From assembly GCA_043755595.1 (NCBI GenBank), contig JAYUSQ010000275.1, positions 12,960 to 76,959 on the forward strand: a DNA stretch of 64,000 nt. Reading direction: 5' to 3'. The translations under genes and the position numbers were made by a program. The notes under the pieces were generated by a model. It searched no databases, was not told where the DNA came from, and worked only from the letters and a program-made list of their open reading frames with translations. Positions 25,819-34,528 of this stretch are shown here, piece after piece. Numbering within the stretch: the first letter of the stretch is position 1; every line of letters begins with the position of its first letter. This DNA comes from VFZP01 sp043755595 (GTDB taxonomy: Bacteria > Acidobacteriota > Terriglobia > Bryobacterales > Bryobacteraceae).

Positions 25819-26355
25819 ATGAAGATCCTAGGTATCTCGGGTTCGCTGCGAAAAGGATCGCTCAACACGCAACTGTTGCACGCGGCGCGTGAGTTAGCGC
25901 CTGAAGGCGTCGACATCGAGATCGCCGGGATCAACGAGATCCCGCTGTTCAACGAAGATTTGCAGGCGCAAGGGTTTCCTCCTGCGACGCAGAGTTTTCG
26001 CGAACGCATTGCTTTGGCCGACGCTTTGCTGTTTGCGACGCCCGAGTACAACTACTCGATGCCTGGGGTGCTCAAGAATGCGATTGACTGGGCGTCGCGT
26101 CCGCCGGCTCAGCCCTTTGCCGGGAAGAAGGCCGGAATCATGGGGGCGAGCATGGGAGGCTTCGGAACCGCGCGTGCCCAGTACCATTTGCGCCAGACGG
26201 GTGTATCTTTGGACATTCACTTCATGAATCGGCCAGAAGTGATGGTAGGCGCCGCCCATGAAAAGTTCGACCCCGAGGGCCGGCTTATCCATGAGCCGAC
26301 CCGGGAACAACTGCGGAAGTTCCTGGCCGCATTTGCCAAGTTTGTCGCAGGTTAG
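25819..26355 (+). CDS. NADPH-dependent FMN reductase (flavodoxin-like quinone/chromate reductase family)
   Basis: A 178-residue flavodoxin-fold oxidoreductase. The FMN phosphate loop is GSLRKGSLN at residues 8-16, and the family-specific PEYNYSMPGVLKNAIDW block lines the isoalloxazine site. MGASMGGFGTARAQYHLR completes the pattern seen in YieF/ChrR-type quinone reductases. Likely a soluble NAD(P)H:quinone reductase involved in redox balance. The ATG at 25819 is 7 bp after dinB. The stop codon lies in a short tandem repeat: AGGTTAGAGC occurs at 26349-26358 and again at 26359-26368. Confidence 0.9.
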   Translation: MKILGISGSLRKGSLNTQLLHAARELAPEGVDIEIAGINEIPLFNEDLQAQGFPPATQSFRERIALADALLFATPEYNYSMPGVLKNAIDWASRPPAQPFAGKKAGIMGASMGGFGTARAQYHLRQTGVSLDIHFMNRPEVMVGAAHEKFDPEGRLIHEPTREQLRKFLAAFAKFVAG

Positions 26356-26409
26356 AGCAGGTTAGAGCGGTTTCAGACTTACTGTGTAGTACCGCTCGCT
26401 CACGCACGG

Positions 26410-26575
26410 CTCATTCAATTCTCGAAACCTCCCCTCTGGTCCAAGGCGGTCTTGCGCCACTGACCAATCTGCTACGGGATGCACGTGGAACTGCGAAGCC
26501 ATTTGGCTTAGCGTCCGCTCGCCGCGGATCGCCTCCGGGAGGGATCGCGTGCCTGAAACGTTAACGTATTGATTT
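26410..26575 (-). mobile_element. Degenerate IS3-family transposase OrfA remnant
   Basis: Read on the minus strand, one frame gives EAIRGERTLSQMASQFHVHP, the helix-turn-helix of IS3/IS911-type OrfA (Pfam Transposase_8 type). A shift of one nucleotide then gives QIGQWRKTALDQ, which continues the same family motif. A further shift appears near GEVSR. So the remnant is frameshifted at least once and lacks OrfB. No terminal inverted repeats were identified. It lies between the FMN reductase gene and a truncated TonB-receptor piece, marking an old insertion or rearrangement point. Recognition is by eye only. Confidence 0.66.
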
Positions 26576-26592
26576 CAACGCTGTGATTCATC

Positions 26593-27021
26593 GTGACTCC
26601 CGTGCCTGCCCTTCCGATTTTCAACGGTCACTTGCGTCCCTGTCGCGCCGAGGGTGTTACGATCCGCACTGGTCCATCGTTCGGCAGCTTCCAGCCTTTG
26701 AATTCACTAAGCGGGCAAGCGGGCGATTTGTACTTGGACCGCAAGGCGTTCTCCATTCCGCAGCCGTTCACCTTGGGCTCGCTGGGGCTCTACTTGCCGG
26801 AGGTGCGAGGTTTTTCGAGCCAGGCCGAGGACATCTCGCTCGTGAAGCAGTTCAAGATTTATGAGCGGCGCAGCACTGAGTTGCGGGCCGATTTCTTCAA
26901 TGCGTTCAACCGGCGCAATCTGAACAGCCCTGTCACCGATCTCTCCAACCCGAACTTTGGCCGCATCACGGGTTCCAGCGCCGCGCGGATAATTCAGCTT
27001 GGGTGGAGAATGGAGTTCTAG
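26593..27021 (+). pseudogene. C-terminal stump of a TonB-dependent receptor
   Basis: An open frame of 142 codons matches only the end of the large carboxypeptidase-regulatory TonB receptors seen elsewhere in this window. It has the AFSIPQPFTLGSLGLYLPEVRG block, ELRADFFNAFNRRNLNSP, NPNFGRITGSSAARIIQLG and a final aromatic residue (WRMEF, cf. LRLDF at the end of the intact receptor). The N-terminal signal, regulatory domain, plug and most of the barrel (about 1000 residues) are missing. The remaining frame has no stops, so truncation may be fairly recent. Its TAG stop overlaps the sulfatase start by one base, suggesting an original receptor-sulfatase operon. The break point coincides with the transposase remnant. 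Confidence 0.8.
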
Positions 27022-28445
27022 TGACGCGAAGATCATTCCTCCATACCGCCGGCGCTGCGGCGGCGACAGCCCAGCAAAGCCGTCGCCCAAACATCGTGCT
27101 AATTCTAATTGACGACTACGGGTGGCGAGACACCGGATTCAATGGCAGCAAGTTTTACGAGACGCCCAACATCGATCGGTTGGCGCGCGAGGGGATGGTG
27201 TTCACCGATGGCTACTCCGCCAGCGCGGTGTGTTCTCCGACGCGGGCGGCGATCATGACGGGTAAGAGTCCGGCGCGGCTCCACATCACATCCCATCTCC
27301 AGGGCGCTTCGAACCGCTACCACTACACCAAAGTGATCCAGCCCAGCGCCCGCTTGGCGCTGCCGCTGGAAGAGATGACGATTGCAGAACTCTTGCGCGA
27401 ACAAGGCTATCGGACGGCTTGTATTGGCAAGTGGCACCTCGGCACGAGCGGCTTCCTTCCTTCCGGCCAAGGCTTCGACGTGGCATTAGGTGGGGACGAA
27501 GCGGGATCGACGAACAGCTTCTTTTATCCGGCGTGGCAGAAAAAGGTGACGCTGGATGGGAAGCCCGGCGACTACCTGACGGACCGGCTGACGGCGCTGG
27601 CGGCTGATTTCATTCGGAGCAATAAAGACCGGGAGTTCTTCCTGTATCTGCCGCACTTCGCCGTACACACTCCGATTGAGGGAAAGCCGGAGAAAGTGAA
27701 GAAGTACGACGCGAAGGCGCGCCCGGATGATCCGCAGAACTTTGGCGAGTACGCCGCAATGATCGAAAGCGTCGACGAGAGTGTCGGGCGGATTCTAGAT
27801 ACGCTGCGGGAAACCGGGGTGGCGGACAACACGCTGGTGCTCTTCAGCTCCGACAACGGAGGTGTGACGTCCCGGGAATGGAAGGGACGTCCGGTGACGT
27901 CGAACCTGCCGCTGCGAGTTGGGAAAGGCCACGTTTACGAAGGTGGGATTCGCGTGCCCACGGTGGTGCGGTGGCCGGGAGTCACAAAGCCGGGCAGCAC
28001 CTGCGCGGACCCGGTGGTTAGCTACGACTATGCGCCGACGATTGCCGAGGTGGCGGGGGTGCCCAGGACAAAGCTCCCGGCGATGGATGGCCGCAGCTTC
28101 ACGTCGCAGTTGCGCGGACGCTCCGGCCGGGTGCGCGATTTGTTTTGGCACTATCCGCACTATAGTCCGCAAAAGGGCCGCCCGGCGGCGGCGATTCGGA
28201 ACGGGGACGACAAGCTGATTCTATTTTTCGAGGAGAGCCGTGTCGAGCTCTACCATCTGAAAACCGACATTGGCGAGGCGAACGACTTGGCGGTGGCGCA
28301 ACCGAAGAAGGCGGCGGCGATGCGAAAGCGGTTGGAGGAGTGGCTAGGGGCGACAGGCGCCCAAATTCCGGCGAAGAACCCGAACTATGATCCGGCCCGC
28401 GAGTTTGAAGTGGGTGAGCCGATGGGGCCGTTAACCGCCAAGTAG
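27021..28445 (+). CDS. Tat-exported type I sulfatase (formylglycine-dependent, arylsulfatase A-like)
   Basis: A 474-residue sulfatase. The twin-arginine leader (MTRRSFLHTAGAAAATAQQ) starts at a GTG at 27021 with GGAG 5 nt upstream; the open frame extends a further 6 codons into the receptor stump. Metal ligands are readable in NIVLILIDDYGW, and the modification motif C71-SPTRAAIMTGK marks the Cys converted to formylglycine. WHLG, FLYLPHFAVHTPIEG and FSSDNGG provide further active-site blocks. It should remove sulfate from exported or environmental polysaccharides in the periplasm. The Cys type needs a separate formylglycine-generating enzyme, not in this window. The former upstream TonB receptor fits polysaccharide uptake. 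Confidence 0.92.
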   Translation: MTRRSFLHTAGAAAATAQQSRRPNIVLILIDDYGWRDTGFNGSKFYETPNIDRLAREGMVFTDGYSASAVCSPTRAAIMTGKSPARLHITSHLQGASNRYHYTKVIQPSARLALPLEEMTIAELLREQGYRTACIGKWHLGTSGFLPSGQGFDVALGGDEAGSTNSFFYPAWQKKVTLDGKPGDYLTDRLTALAADFIRSNKDREFFLYLPHFAVHTPIEGKPEKVKKYDAKARPDDPQNFGEYAAMIESVDESVGRILDTLRETGVADNTLVLFSSDNGGVTSREWKGRPVTSNLPLRVGKGHVYEGGIRVPTVVRWPGVTKPGSTCADPVVSYDYAPTIAEVAGVPRTKLPAMDGRSFTSQLRGRSGRVRDLFWHYPHYSPQKGRPAAAIRNGDDKLILFFEESRVELYHLKTDIGEANDLAVAQPKKAAAMRKRLEEWLGATGAQIPAKNPNYDPAREFEVGEPMGPLTAK

Positions 28446-28606
28446 GTCTTTGCAAGCGGCTCTATGCAGGCTTCACGTTCGTACCTGGAGGTATCCTCTG
28501 TTGACGGTAGAAACCCCGCCGCCAGGGGCGCGCGTCCATGTAGCTGTGCCCGTGTGCGTTTCAAGCGGCGGATACAAGCGGCAGTAACAAGGAGTATCGA
28601 CCAAAC

Positions 28607-28963
28607 ATGATTTCATTTATACGAGTATTAACCATGTCGGCACTGTTGGCCGCCAGCGCTTTTGCAGCCGATGTGACCGGCAAGTGGGTGGGCAAGATGG
28701 AAACCCCCAACGGCAGCCGCGACGTAGTCTTCAACCTGAAGCAGGACGGCGATAAGCTCACCGGCACCACCACAGGGCGGGGCGGCGATACGCCGATTGC
28801 CGATGGCGCGGTGAAGGGTGACGATGTCACTTTCTCGGTGACCCGTAAGTTCCAGGATCAGGAATTCAAGACCGACTACAAGGGTACGGTCACCGGCGCC
28901 ACCATGAAGATGAAGTTCGAGATGATGGGCCAGGCCCGCGAGTTGGACCTCAAGAAAGAGTAG
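28607..28963 (+). CDS. Small secreted beta-rich protein of unknown function
   Basis: A 118-residue exported protein with a signal peptide (about residues 1-20, ending SAFAADV) and a compact remainder rich in alternating polar and hydrophobic residues: GKWVGKMETPNGSRDVVFNL, KLTGTTTGRGG, KGDDVTFSVTRKFQ, KGTVTGATMKMKFE. This reads as a lipocalin-like or small beta-sandwich fold; similar short proteins are common in acidobacterial genomes as I recall them. I do not recognise a function. An AAGGAG Shine-Dalgarno lies about 10 nt before the ATG. The gap before it (28446-28606) has a TTGACG at 28501 but no convincing -10. A strong terminator follows. Confidence 0.75.
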   Translation: MISFIRVLTMSALLAASAFAADVTGKWVGKMETPNGSRDVVFNLKQDGDKLTGTTTGRGGDTPIADGAVKGDDVTFSVTRKFQDQEFKTDYKGTVTGATMKMKFEMMGQARELDLKKE

Positions 28964-28996
28964 TGGGTTAGCGCGGATTCAATCCGCACAAGAGAG

Positions 28997-29033
28997 AAGC
29001 CCCCCTTGCCCGTGATGGGCTTGGGGGGCTTTT
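28997..29033. terminator. Strong bidirectional Rho-independent terminator
   Basis: AAGCCCCCC (28997-29005) pairs with GGGGGGCTT (29023-29031), and the loop contains a second nested stem GCCC/GGGC. T residues follow on the plus strand and the mirror-image run of A residues precedes, so it can stop transcription in both directions. It sits between the small secreted protein gene (+) and the TonB receptor gene (-), which converge here. Confidence 0.92.
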
Positions 29034-29057
29034 GAGTTTGGGGCCGTTACTTCCCTG

Positions 29058-32000
29058 TTAGAAGTCCAACCGTAGACCCATCGTGATGAGGCGCGCTCCA
29101 ACCTGCGGCCCGGTCGGGCGCCCAAAGTTGGCATTGCCAACGACGTTGGTGATACCGCCAAATGCAGTGCGATTGAACAAATTGAAAGCGTCGACACGGT
29201 AGATCAAGTCGACCGATCGTTCTCCGCTAATCGGGAAGCGCATGCGCTTCTGAATCGCTAAGCGTTCGTCGAGCGACGGCGGATTCCGCATCGCCCCAAG
29301 ATACTGCGCGGCGTTGCCGAGCTCGTATTGACCGGGTGCGGCCAGCGAGCCGGGATTCAACCAGCGAGTGCTCGGGTTGTTCGGATCGAGCGTGCTGCGG
29401 TCAATACCCGTGCGGATCGGTCCGGTCCCGACGTTGGCTTTCTTGAAGAAGGTAAAGAGCACGCCGGTGCCAAGCGTATTGGCCGGGGCCTGCACTAACA
29501 GCAGCGGACCTGTCTGATAACGCCCGATACCGCTGATGTTCCATCCACCCAGGACAAAGTTACTCACGAAGTTACTTGAGTTCATGTACTTCTTGCCCTT
29601 GCCGAACGGCAGATCGTACGCAACCAACAGGTTGACCACGTGCGGGAGGTCAAACGGCTGGTAGGCCTTCATCTCGTTGTAATTGAAATTATCCTGCGCG
29701 GCGACGTTGAAGCCGGCCGTACCAAACGCCTGGTTGAAGATCTGACGGAAGTGGCCGATGCCGAGCGTCTTGGAGAACGTGTACCCCGCCATCATCTGCA
29801 TATCGCCGAAGCGCCGCTCGACCTTGGTCTGGAGCGAATCGTACCAGCTTCGGCCAACGCCTGCGTTGAGCTCGGTGACATCGAAGTATTGCGGAAAGGG
29901 CCGCAGAGATTGTGCGACCGTCTGGGTGTCCGGGAACGAGGCGAACGGCTTGCGGAAGCCGGCTGCCGCGGCGGCCGGGGAATCGATGCGGGCCTGGAGC
30001 AGGGAACCGAGCGCGAGCCGGCTGGTGGGAAGCTGGTTTGCCAGCAGCGTCGAATTCAGGCGGCGGCCGCGATTGCCCTGGTAGGAAACGTCGATCAGGT
30101 ACTTGCCGATTTCCTGTTGGATGCTGGCGCTCCACGTATGGATGCGCGGCGCAAAGCCGTAGTTGTCGGAGAAGACATCGACGGAGTTGAAGTTCCCGAC
30201 CGCCGGATCGATCAACGGCGGAGGGCGGAACCCGGCGGGCGCTGCGATGCCAGTGTCCCAGTTGAGTGCGCCATTCACGCCGTCCGAAACGTTGGTAATC
30301 GGATTAGCGAAGCCAATGCGGCAACCACAGCCCGCGCCACCGAGCGTTTGATAGTACATTCCGTAGCCGCCCCGAAACACGGTCTTCCCCATTAAGCGAT
30401 AAGCGAAACCCAACCGGGGACCGAATTCGGTGTAGTCCGTACGATAGGGCCGCTTCTGGCCGGTGCGCCCTGTTCCGCGGCCGTAGAATTCAATGGCGCC
30501 CGGAAGCCCGCCGGCGGCGGTGTTAGCCAGCCGGGGATTCATGGTCGCGAAGTTGCCGTCAAGGTCATGCCAGCCGATCGGGACCTCATAGCGCATGCCG
30601 AGGTTCACGGTCAGCCGCGTATTTACCTTCCAAGTGTCCTGGAAGTAGCCCGCCTGATATCCGTAACGGATATTGCCGACGATCACCGGAGTGGCTACGC
30701 GATCGGCTTGGTCTGGAAGACCAAGCAACATGCTGGCGAAGGCATGGCCCGTACCGCTGAGGTTGGTGGGCAGCGCGGTCTGTGCGCGGGCAAATTGATA
30801 GCGGCCGTTTGTGCCCGCGAGATCGAGCGGATTCGAGGTCGTATGGAGCCGTCTCATGTCGCCACCGATCTTGAATTCATGCCGTCCGCGATTGACGCTG
30901 ATGGCGGAGTTGAGATGATACGTGATGTTGATCTGGCTGCCATTGCCCACTTTGCCATCTTGAACACCCCAGGGCGATATTCCATCGGGACCATTAAAAA
31001 TGATGCGCGGTAACGCGTCGGAATCGCCCGAGATGCCCGGGAAACCAAACTTCGAAGCTGCGCCTTTCTGATAGGGGTTATCCCAGAGCTGCCGGGTCCG
31101 CGAGTAGCCGAACGTCGTGTGCAATAACATCGTCGGCCGGACGACATAGTCGTGATTCAGCCGCCAGTTGTCCGGTCGTTGGCTGGTCTTCAAGCCTTGG
31201 CTGATGGGACCGGGAAGGGCTTGCAGCACATCCGAGGGATTGTCCTCTTTCGTAACGGTGAAGGCAACCCGGTTGGTCGACGTGATGGCGTGATCGAACT
31301 TAAAGTTGTAGATCTCACGGTTGAAGATCGTCGTGTTGATGAAGTCGAAATTGCTGATGATCGATGCGCGGGTCGGATCGGGGATCACGGCGGCGAGGTT
31401 GGTGGCGATTTTCGAGAACCGGCTGGTGGGAATCAGGTTCCCCGCAAAAGGCGTCCGAACGCTGCCTGAGGTAGTGGCCGGGTCGTAAATAATCTGGCTG
31501 GACTGCGAGAAGTTCCCCTGCCGCATCAGCGCCGACGGAACGGTATTCAGAACCGCGCCCGTGCTGATGGGCCGCTTGTCGCGCGAGTACGTGAAAAAGA
31601 AAAAGGATTTATTGCGGCCGTTGTAGAGCTTAGGGATCCAGATCGGCCCGCCGACTCCCGTGCCGTACTCGTTGAAGCGATCCTTGGGCCGGATAGCGCC
31701 ACGGGCGTTATTGGCCCAGGCATTGGCATTCCAGATGTCGCGCCGCATATTGTGAAAAAACGTGCCATGCAGGTCGTTGGTGCCGGACTTGGTGACGTAG
31801 ATTTCAACGCCTCCGCCGAAGCGGCCGTATTCGGCGTCGAAGGTACCGGTCAAGAGCTTGAACTCACCGAACATTTCCGCGGCCGGGAAATTGAAGGACG
31901 TACCGCCAGATTCGGGAATGGTGGCTGAGGCGCCGTCGATCAGGATCTCCTGGCCGCGCGCACCCGCGCCGGCAATCGTGATTTCGCCGGCGACGTTATT

Positions 32001-32501
32001 GACGCCGGGCATGTAGACGACGAAGCTGCGAGGGTTGCGAATGCCGCCGGAAAAGAACGGCAGGTTGTTGTACATTTTGGCGGAGAGATTCTGGCCTCGC
32101 ATGGCGCTGGAGGTTTCCAACAGCGGCGCTTCTGAGGTGACTTCGACACTTTGTTGGACGTCGCCAACTTCTAAGCTCAAAGCCAAATCCTGTCTTTGTG
32201 CGATGCGGATTTCAATGCCCGAGCGGGTAAGTTTTTTGAAACCGGTCTTTTCCACCGACACCGAGTAAGCGCCGACGGGCAAACTGCCAAACAGGTAGAG
32301 CCCGGCATCGCCGGTGGTGCTGGTGAAATCCTGTCCGGTGGCGAGGTGCCTGGCAACCACCTTGGCGCCGGGAATCATCGCCCCGTTCGGGTCGGTAACG
32401 ACGCCATTCATCGAGCCGGTGCTCTGTTGAGCGATGAGAACGGCGGCGGCGAACAGCACGGACGCCAAGCAGCTAAAGAACTTCGTGGTTGTAGTCTTCA
32501 T
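29058..32501 (-). CDS. Large TonB-dependent receptor with N-terminal carboxypeptidase-regulatory-like domain
   Basis: A 1147-residue outer-membrane receptor. The signal peptide is at residues 1-24 (ending AAAVLIAQQ). A CarboxypepD_reg-like beta-sandwich at about 27-110 (GSMNGVVTDPNGAMIPGAKV, TGDAGLYLFGSLPVGAYSVS) precedes a plug domain with LETSSAMRGQNLS and GIRNPRSFVVYMPG, and a long beta-barrel ending in LRLDF. Such receptors import oligosaccharides or other large substrates using TonB energy. The region KSGTNDLHGTFFHNMRRDIW is typical of Oar-like members. No SusD partner is adjacent. It converges on the terminator at 28997-29033. It is the intact counterpart of the stump at 26593-27021. 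Confidence 0.93.
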   Translation of the reverse strand: MKTTTTKFFSCLASVLFAAAVLIAQQSTGSMNGVVTDPNGAMIPGAKVVARHLATGQDFTSTTGDAGLYLFGSLPVGAYSVSVEKTGFKKLTRSGIEIRIAQRQDLALSLEVGDVQQSVEVTSEAPLLETSSAMRGQNLSAKMYNNLPFFSGGIRNPRSFVVYMPGVNNVAGEITIAGAGARGQEILIDGASATIPESGGTSFNFPAAEMFGEFKLLTGTFDAEYGRFGGGVEIYVTKSGTNDLHGTFFHNMRRDIWNANAWANNARGAIRPKDRFNEYGTGVGGPIWIPKLYNGRNKSFFFFTYSRDKRPISTGAVLNTVPSALMRQGNFSQSSQIIYDPATTSGSVRTPFAGNLIPTSRFSKIATNLAAVIPDPTRASIISNFDFINTTIFNREIYNFKFDHAITSTNRVAFTVTKEDNPSDVLQALPGPISQGLKTSQRPDNWRLNHDYVVRPTMLLHTTFGYSRTRQLWDNPYQKGAASKFGFPGISGDSDALPRIIFNGPDGISPWGVQDGKVGNGSQINITYHLNSAISVNRGRHEFKIGGDMRRLHTTSNPLDLAGTNGRYQFARAQTALPTNLSGTGHAFASMLLGLPDQADRVATPVIVGNIRYGYQAGYFQDTWKVNTRLTVNLGMRYEVPIGWHDLDGNFATMNPRLANTAAGGLPGAIEFYGRGTGRTGQKRPYRTDYTEFGPRLGFAYRLMGKTVFRGGYGMYYQTLGGAGCGCRIGFANPITNVSDGVNGALNWDTGIAAPAGFRPPPLIDPAVGNFNSVDVFSDNYGFAPRIHTWSASIQQEIGKYLIDVSYQGNRGRRLNSTLLANQLPTSRLALGSLLQARIDSPAAAAAGFRKPFASFPDTQTVAQSLRPFPQYFDVTELNAGVGRSWYDSLQTKVERRFGDMQMMAGYTFSKTLGIGHFRQIFNQAFGTAGFNVAAQDNFNYNEMKAYQPFDLPHVVNLLVAYDLPFGKGKKYMNSSNFVSNFVLGGWNISGIGRYQTGPLLLVQAPANTLGTGVLFTFFKKANVGTGPIRTGIDRSTLDPNNPSTRWLNPGSLAAPGQYELGNAAQYLGAMRNPPSLDERLAIQKRMRFPISGERSVDLIYRVDAFNLFNRTAFGGITNVVGNANFGRPTGPQVGARLITMGLRLDF

Positions 32502-32679
32502 AGATAAATTCCTGTCCGGAATTGAAACCCCTTATAAGCATTGGGCAACCCTGGAGCGCATTGCCGACTTGAGTTATCGTACAGAAGTTTCGGTTGGATC
32601 ACAAGCAGTTGACAACCCGCTTGCGGGTAAAGGTTTAACGGATTGGATTGACTTCGGAAGGGCCAGGGCTCCCATTTAC
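32502..32679. promoter_or_regulatory. Non-coding gap upstream of the TonB receptor with a 6-bp inverted repeat
   Basis: This 178-bp gap between the receptor start and the methyltransferase stop must hold the receptor promoter (minus strand). The only clear structure is the dyad ACCCGC-TT-GCGGGT at 32615-32628. It could be an operator about 115 bp upstream of the receptor ATG, or a short terminator-type stem for the methyltransferase operon, although no T-run follows on the minus strand. A TTATAA on the minus strand (near 32534) is a possible -10, without a good -35. Confidence 0.35.
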
Positions 32680-33489
32680 CTAGCGTTTTTCGCCCCACAT
32701 CACTATGTTCCAGGCCAGCCTGCGCACCAAAGGGATCCGCGTAAGTACGCGGTCAATCCGTTCCAGTGGCAGCCACCAGCCCAGCGTGGCGGACGTTTCG
32801 CGGAAGATTCTCTTCCAGTAGCGATCGGCGTTGGGGTGAACGCGATCGAGGAGAAAGTACTTCAGGAACAGCGTCAACGTGAGGATCCAGAATTCCCGAT
32901 GTTGTACGTTGGAGAAATACTTGCCCGCCCGCTCGACATCGGCGAACGTCAGGGGCGCTTCGTCTTCGGTGCGGACTTCGGTCGCCATGCGGCGGTAGAT
33001 CTCGATCACCGGATTGTAGGCGAGTGGGTCGAACGAAAAGAAGCGGCCGCCCGGTTTGAGCGCAGTCTGAATCTGCTGGAAGAGCCTGTCCTTGTCCGTA
33101 ACGTGATGAATCGTATTGGCGATATAGACGATATCGAAATGGTTGGCCGGCACGTTCAGGTCTTCGCCCGACTGCGCTACGCCCGTGATTGCAACGCCAT
33201 GTAGTTTGCCCAATTCGACTGCGCATTTGACCATCCCTGGCGAAATATCGATGGCCGTCACTTCGGCGCCGAGCATGGCGAAATAGACGGAGGACTCGCC
33301 CAGGCCTGCGCCCACGTCGAGCAGCCGCTTGCCTCGCAAGTCTCCCATCAACCCGAGGATCGCCTTGTTCTCAACCGCTGTCGGCGCCTCAAACGCTTCG
33401 CGCACTTTGATCTGGTCAAGCGGCGTCGATAACGCCCACAGGTCGTGGAACTCGGTTTCGCGCCCGTGGACGATTGCTTTATCGGTCAT
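32680..33489 (-). CDS. Class I SAM-dependent methyltransferase
   Basis: A 269-residue methyltransferase. SAM motif I is clear (LLDVGAGLGESSVYFAMLGA, near residues 55-75), then VTAIDISPGMV, the acidic NHFDIVYIANTIHH motif and LKPGGRFFSFDPLAYNP. The C-terminal ~80 residues (KYFLLDRVHPNADRY..., LVRRLAWNIVMWGEKR) are basic and aromatic and may face the membrane. Third gene of a minus-strand operon after the GT2 glycosyltransferase, whose 3' end it overlaps by 11 bp. I infer methylation of a glycan or lipid intermediate. It could also be an unrelated small-molecule methyltransferase. Confidence 0.86.
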   Translation of the reverse strand: MTDKAIVHGRETEFHDLWALSTPLDQIKVREAFEAPTAVENKAILGLMGDLRGKRLLDVGAGLGESSVYFAMLGAEVTAIDISPGMVKCAVELGKLHGVAITGVAQSGEDLNVPANHFDIVYIANTIHHVTDKDRLFQQIQTALKPGGRFFSFDPLAYNPVIEIYRRMATEVRTEDEAPLTFADVERAGKYFSNVQHREFWILTLTLFLKYFLLDRVHPNADRYWKRIFRETSATLGWWLPLERIDRVLTRIPLVRRLAWNIVMWGEKR

Positions 33490-34528
33490 GTTCGGCTCCC
33501 ATGCGGGCGAGAGTAGCTAGCTGTACTGGCACTGAATCGTGGACAACGGCTGCGGCGGAGATTGGATGCTCGATCCGCGTCGCGATCAAATACAGCGGGC
33601 GCTCTTTCGATGCTTCGAAAATCCGGCCCACGTACTCACCCAGCACGCCGATGCTGATTAGAATCGCACCGCCCACCAGGCAGTTCACGACAATCAACGA
33701 GGTCCAACCCGGGACGACATACAGGCCCAACATGCTCCGGATCACGGCGTTGGCCGCCTGCAGCATCCCAATCGCCGCTACGATCAAACCCAACAGAAAG
33801 CTGACGCGCAAGGGCTTGGGCGAGAATGAAACCGCGGCGGTCCAGGCCAGGCGCATCATCTTGCTCAATGGATACTTTGTTTCGCCTGCCACGCGGGCGC
33901 TGCGCGCATAGGTGACGGCGGTTTGCGGAAAACCCACCCAGGAGATCATCCCGCGCAGGAACCGGTGCGTCTCGCGCATCGATTTCACCGCGTCCAGGCA
34001 AGACCGCGAGATCAGGCGGAAATCGCCGGCGTCCGCGGGCAGATCGGGATGGATCAAGCGCCGCATCGTGCGGTAGAACGCCCAAGCGGTGAATCGTTTG
34101 AAGGCAGTCTCGCCGGCCCGGGAAGCACGCTTGCCGTACACCACGTCGTAGCCGCGCCGATACTCGGCGATCATGTCGGCGATCACTTCAGGCGGGTCCT
34201 GGAGGTCCGCGTCGATGATCACGACGGCATCGCCCCGAGCCTCATCCATACCAGCCGTGCAAGCCGCCTGATGGCCGAAATTGCGCGCAAAGTTCAAGAC
34301 TCGGATGCGGCGGTCTGCCTGAGCCCAATTCACCAGGACGTCGAGCGAGCCATCCTGGCTGCCGTCGTTCACCAGCAGGACTTCGCAGCCGCACCCAAAA
34401 GCCGCCATGCATGCCGTCAGCCGTTCGCGTAAATGCGGCAACGCTTCCTGTTCGTTATAGATCGGGATGACAATCGACAACAGCGCCGGGTGGGCTCGCG
34501 CAACCAGCAGGTGTCGTGTCCCGTTCAC
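33479..34528 (-). CDS. GT2-family polyprenyl-phosphate glycosyltransferase (DPM1/GtrB-like)
   Basis: A 349-residue membrane glycosyltransferase. The GT-A fold begins with LSIVIPIYNEQEALPHL, followed by VNDGSQDGS and IDADLQDPPEVIADM (D-x-D type metal site), NFARNFGHQAACTAGMD, and the acceptor loop AGDFRLISR. Two C-terminal TM helices (PLRVSFLLGLIVAAIGM and SLIVVNCLVGGAILISIGVL) precede GEYVGRIFEASKERP, as in GtrB/ArnC-like enzymes that load a sugar onto undecaprenyl phosphate. I choose the GTG at 34528, which overlaps the stop of the preceding membrane-protein gene (GTGA), over a GTG 54 bp upstream. Confidence 0.9.
   Translation of the reverse strand: MNGTRHLLVARAHPALLSIVIPIYNEQEALPHLRERLTACMAAFGCGCEVLLVNDGSQDGSLDVLVNWAQADRRIRVLNFARNFGHQAACTAGMDEARGDAVVIIDADLQDPPEVIADMIAEYRRGYDVVYGKRASRAGETAFKRFTAWAFYRTMRRLIHPDLPADAGDFRLISRSCLDAVKSMRETHRFLRGMISWVGFPQTAVTYARSARVAGETKYPLSKMMRLAWTAAVSFSPKPLRVSFLLGLIVAAIGMLQAANAVIRSMLGLYVVPGWTSLIVVNCLVGGAILISIGVLGEYVGRIFEASKERPLYLIATRIEHPISAAAVVHDSVPVQLATLARMGAEHDR

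Noticed and set aside
26349..26368. Tandem AGGTTAGAGC repeat at the FMN reductase stop as a target-site duplication of the IS3 remnant
   Set aside because: The copies are adjacent to one another and do not flank the remnant, and they are longer than IS3 duplications (3-5 bp).
32615..32628. ACCCGC-TT-GCGGGT as a Rho-independent terminator for the methyltransferase operon
   Set aside because: Only a 6-bp stem, no T-run on the minus strand in the right place; kept only as a possible operator.
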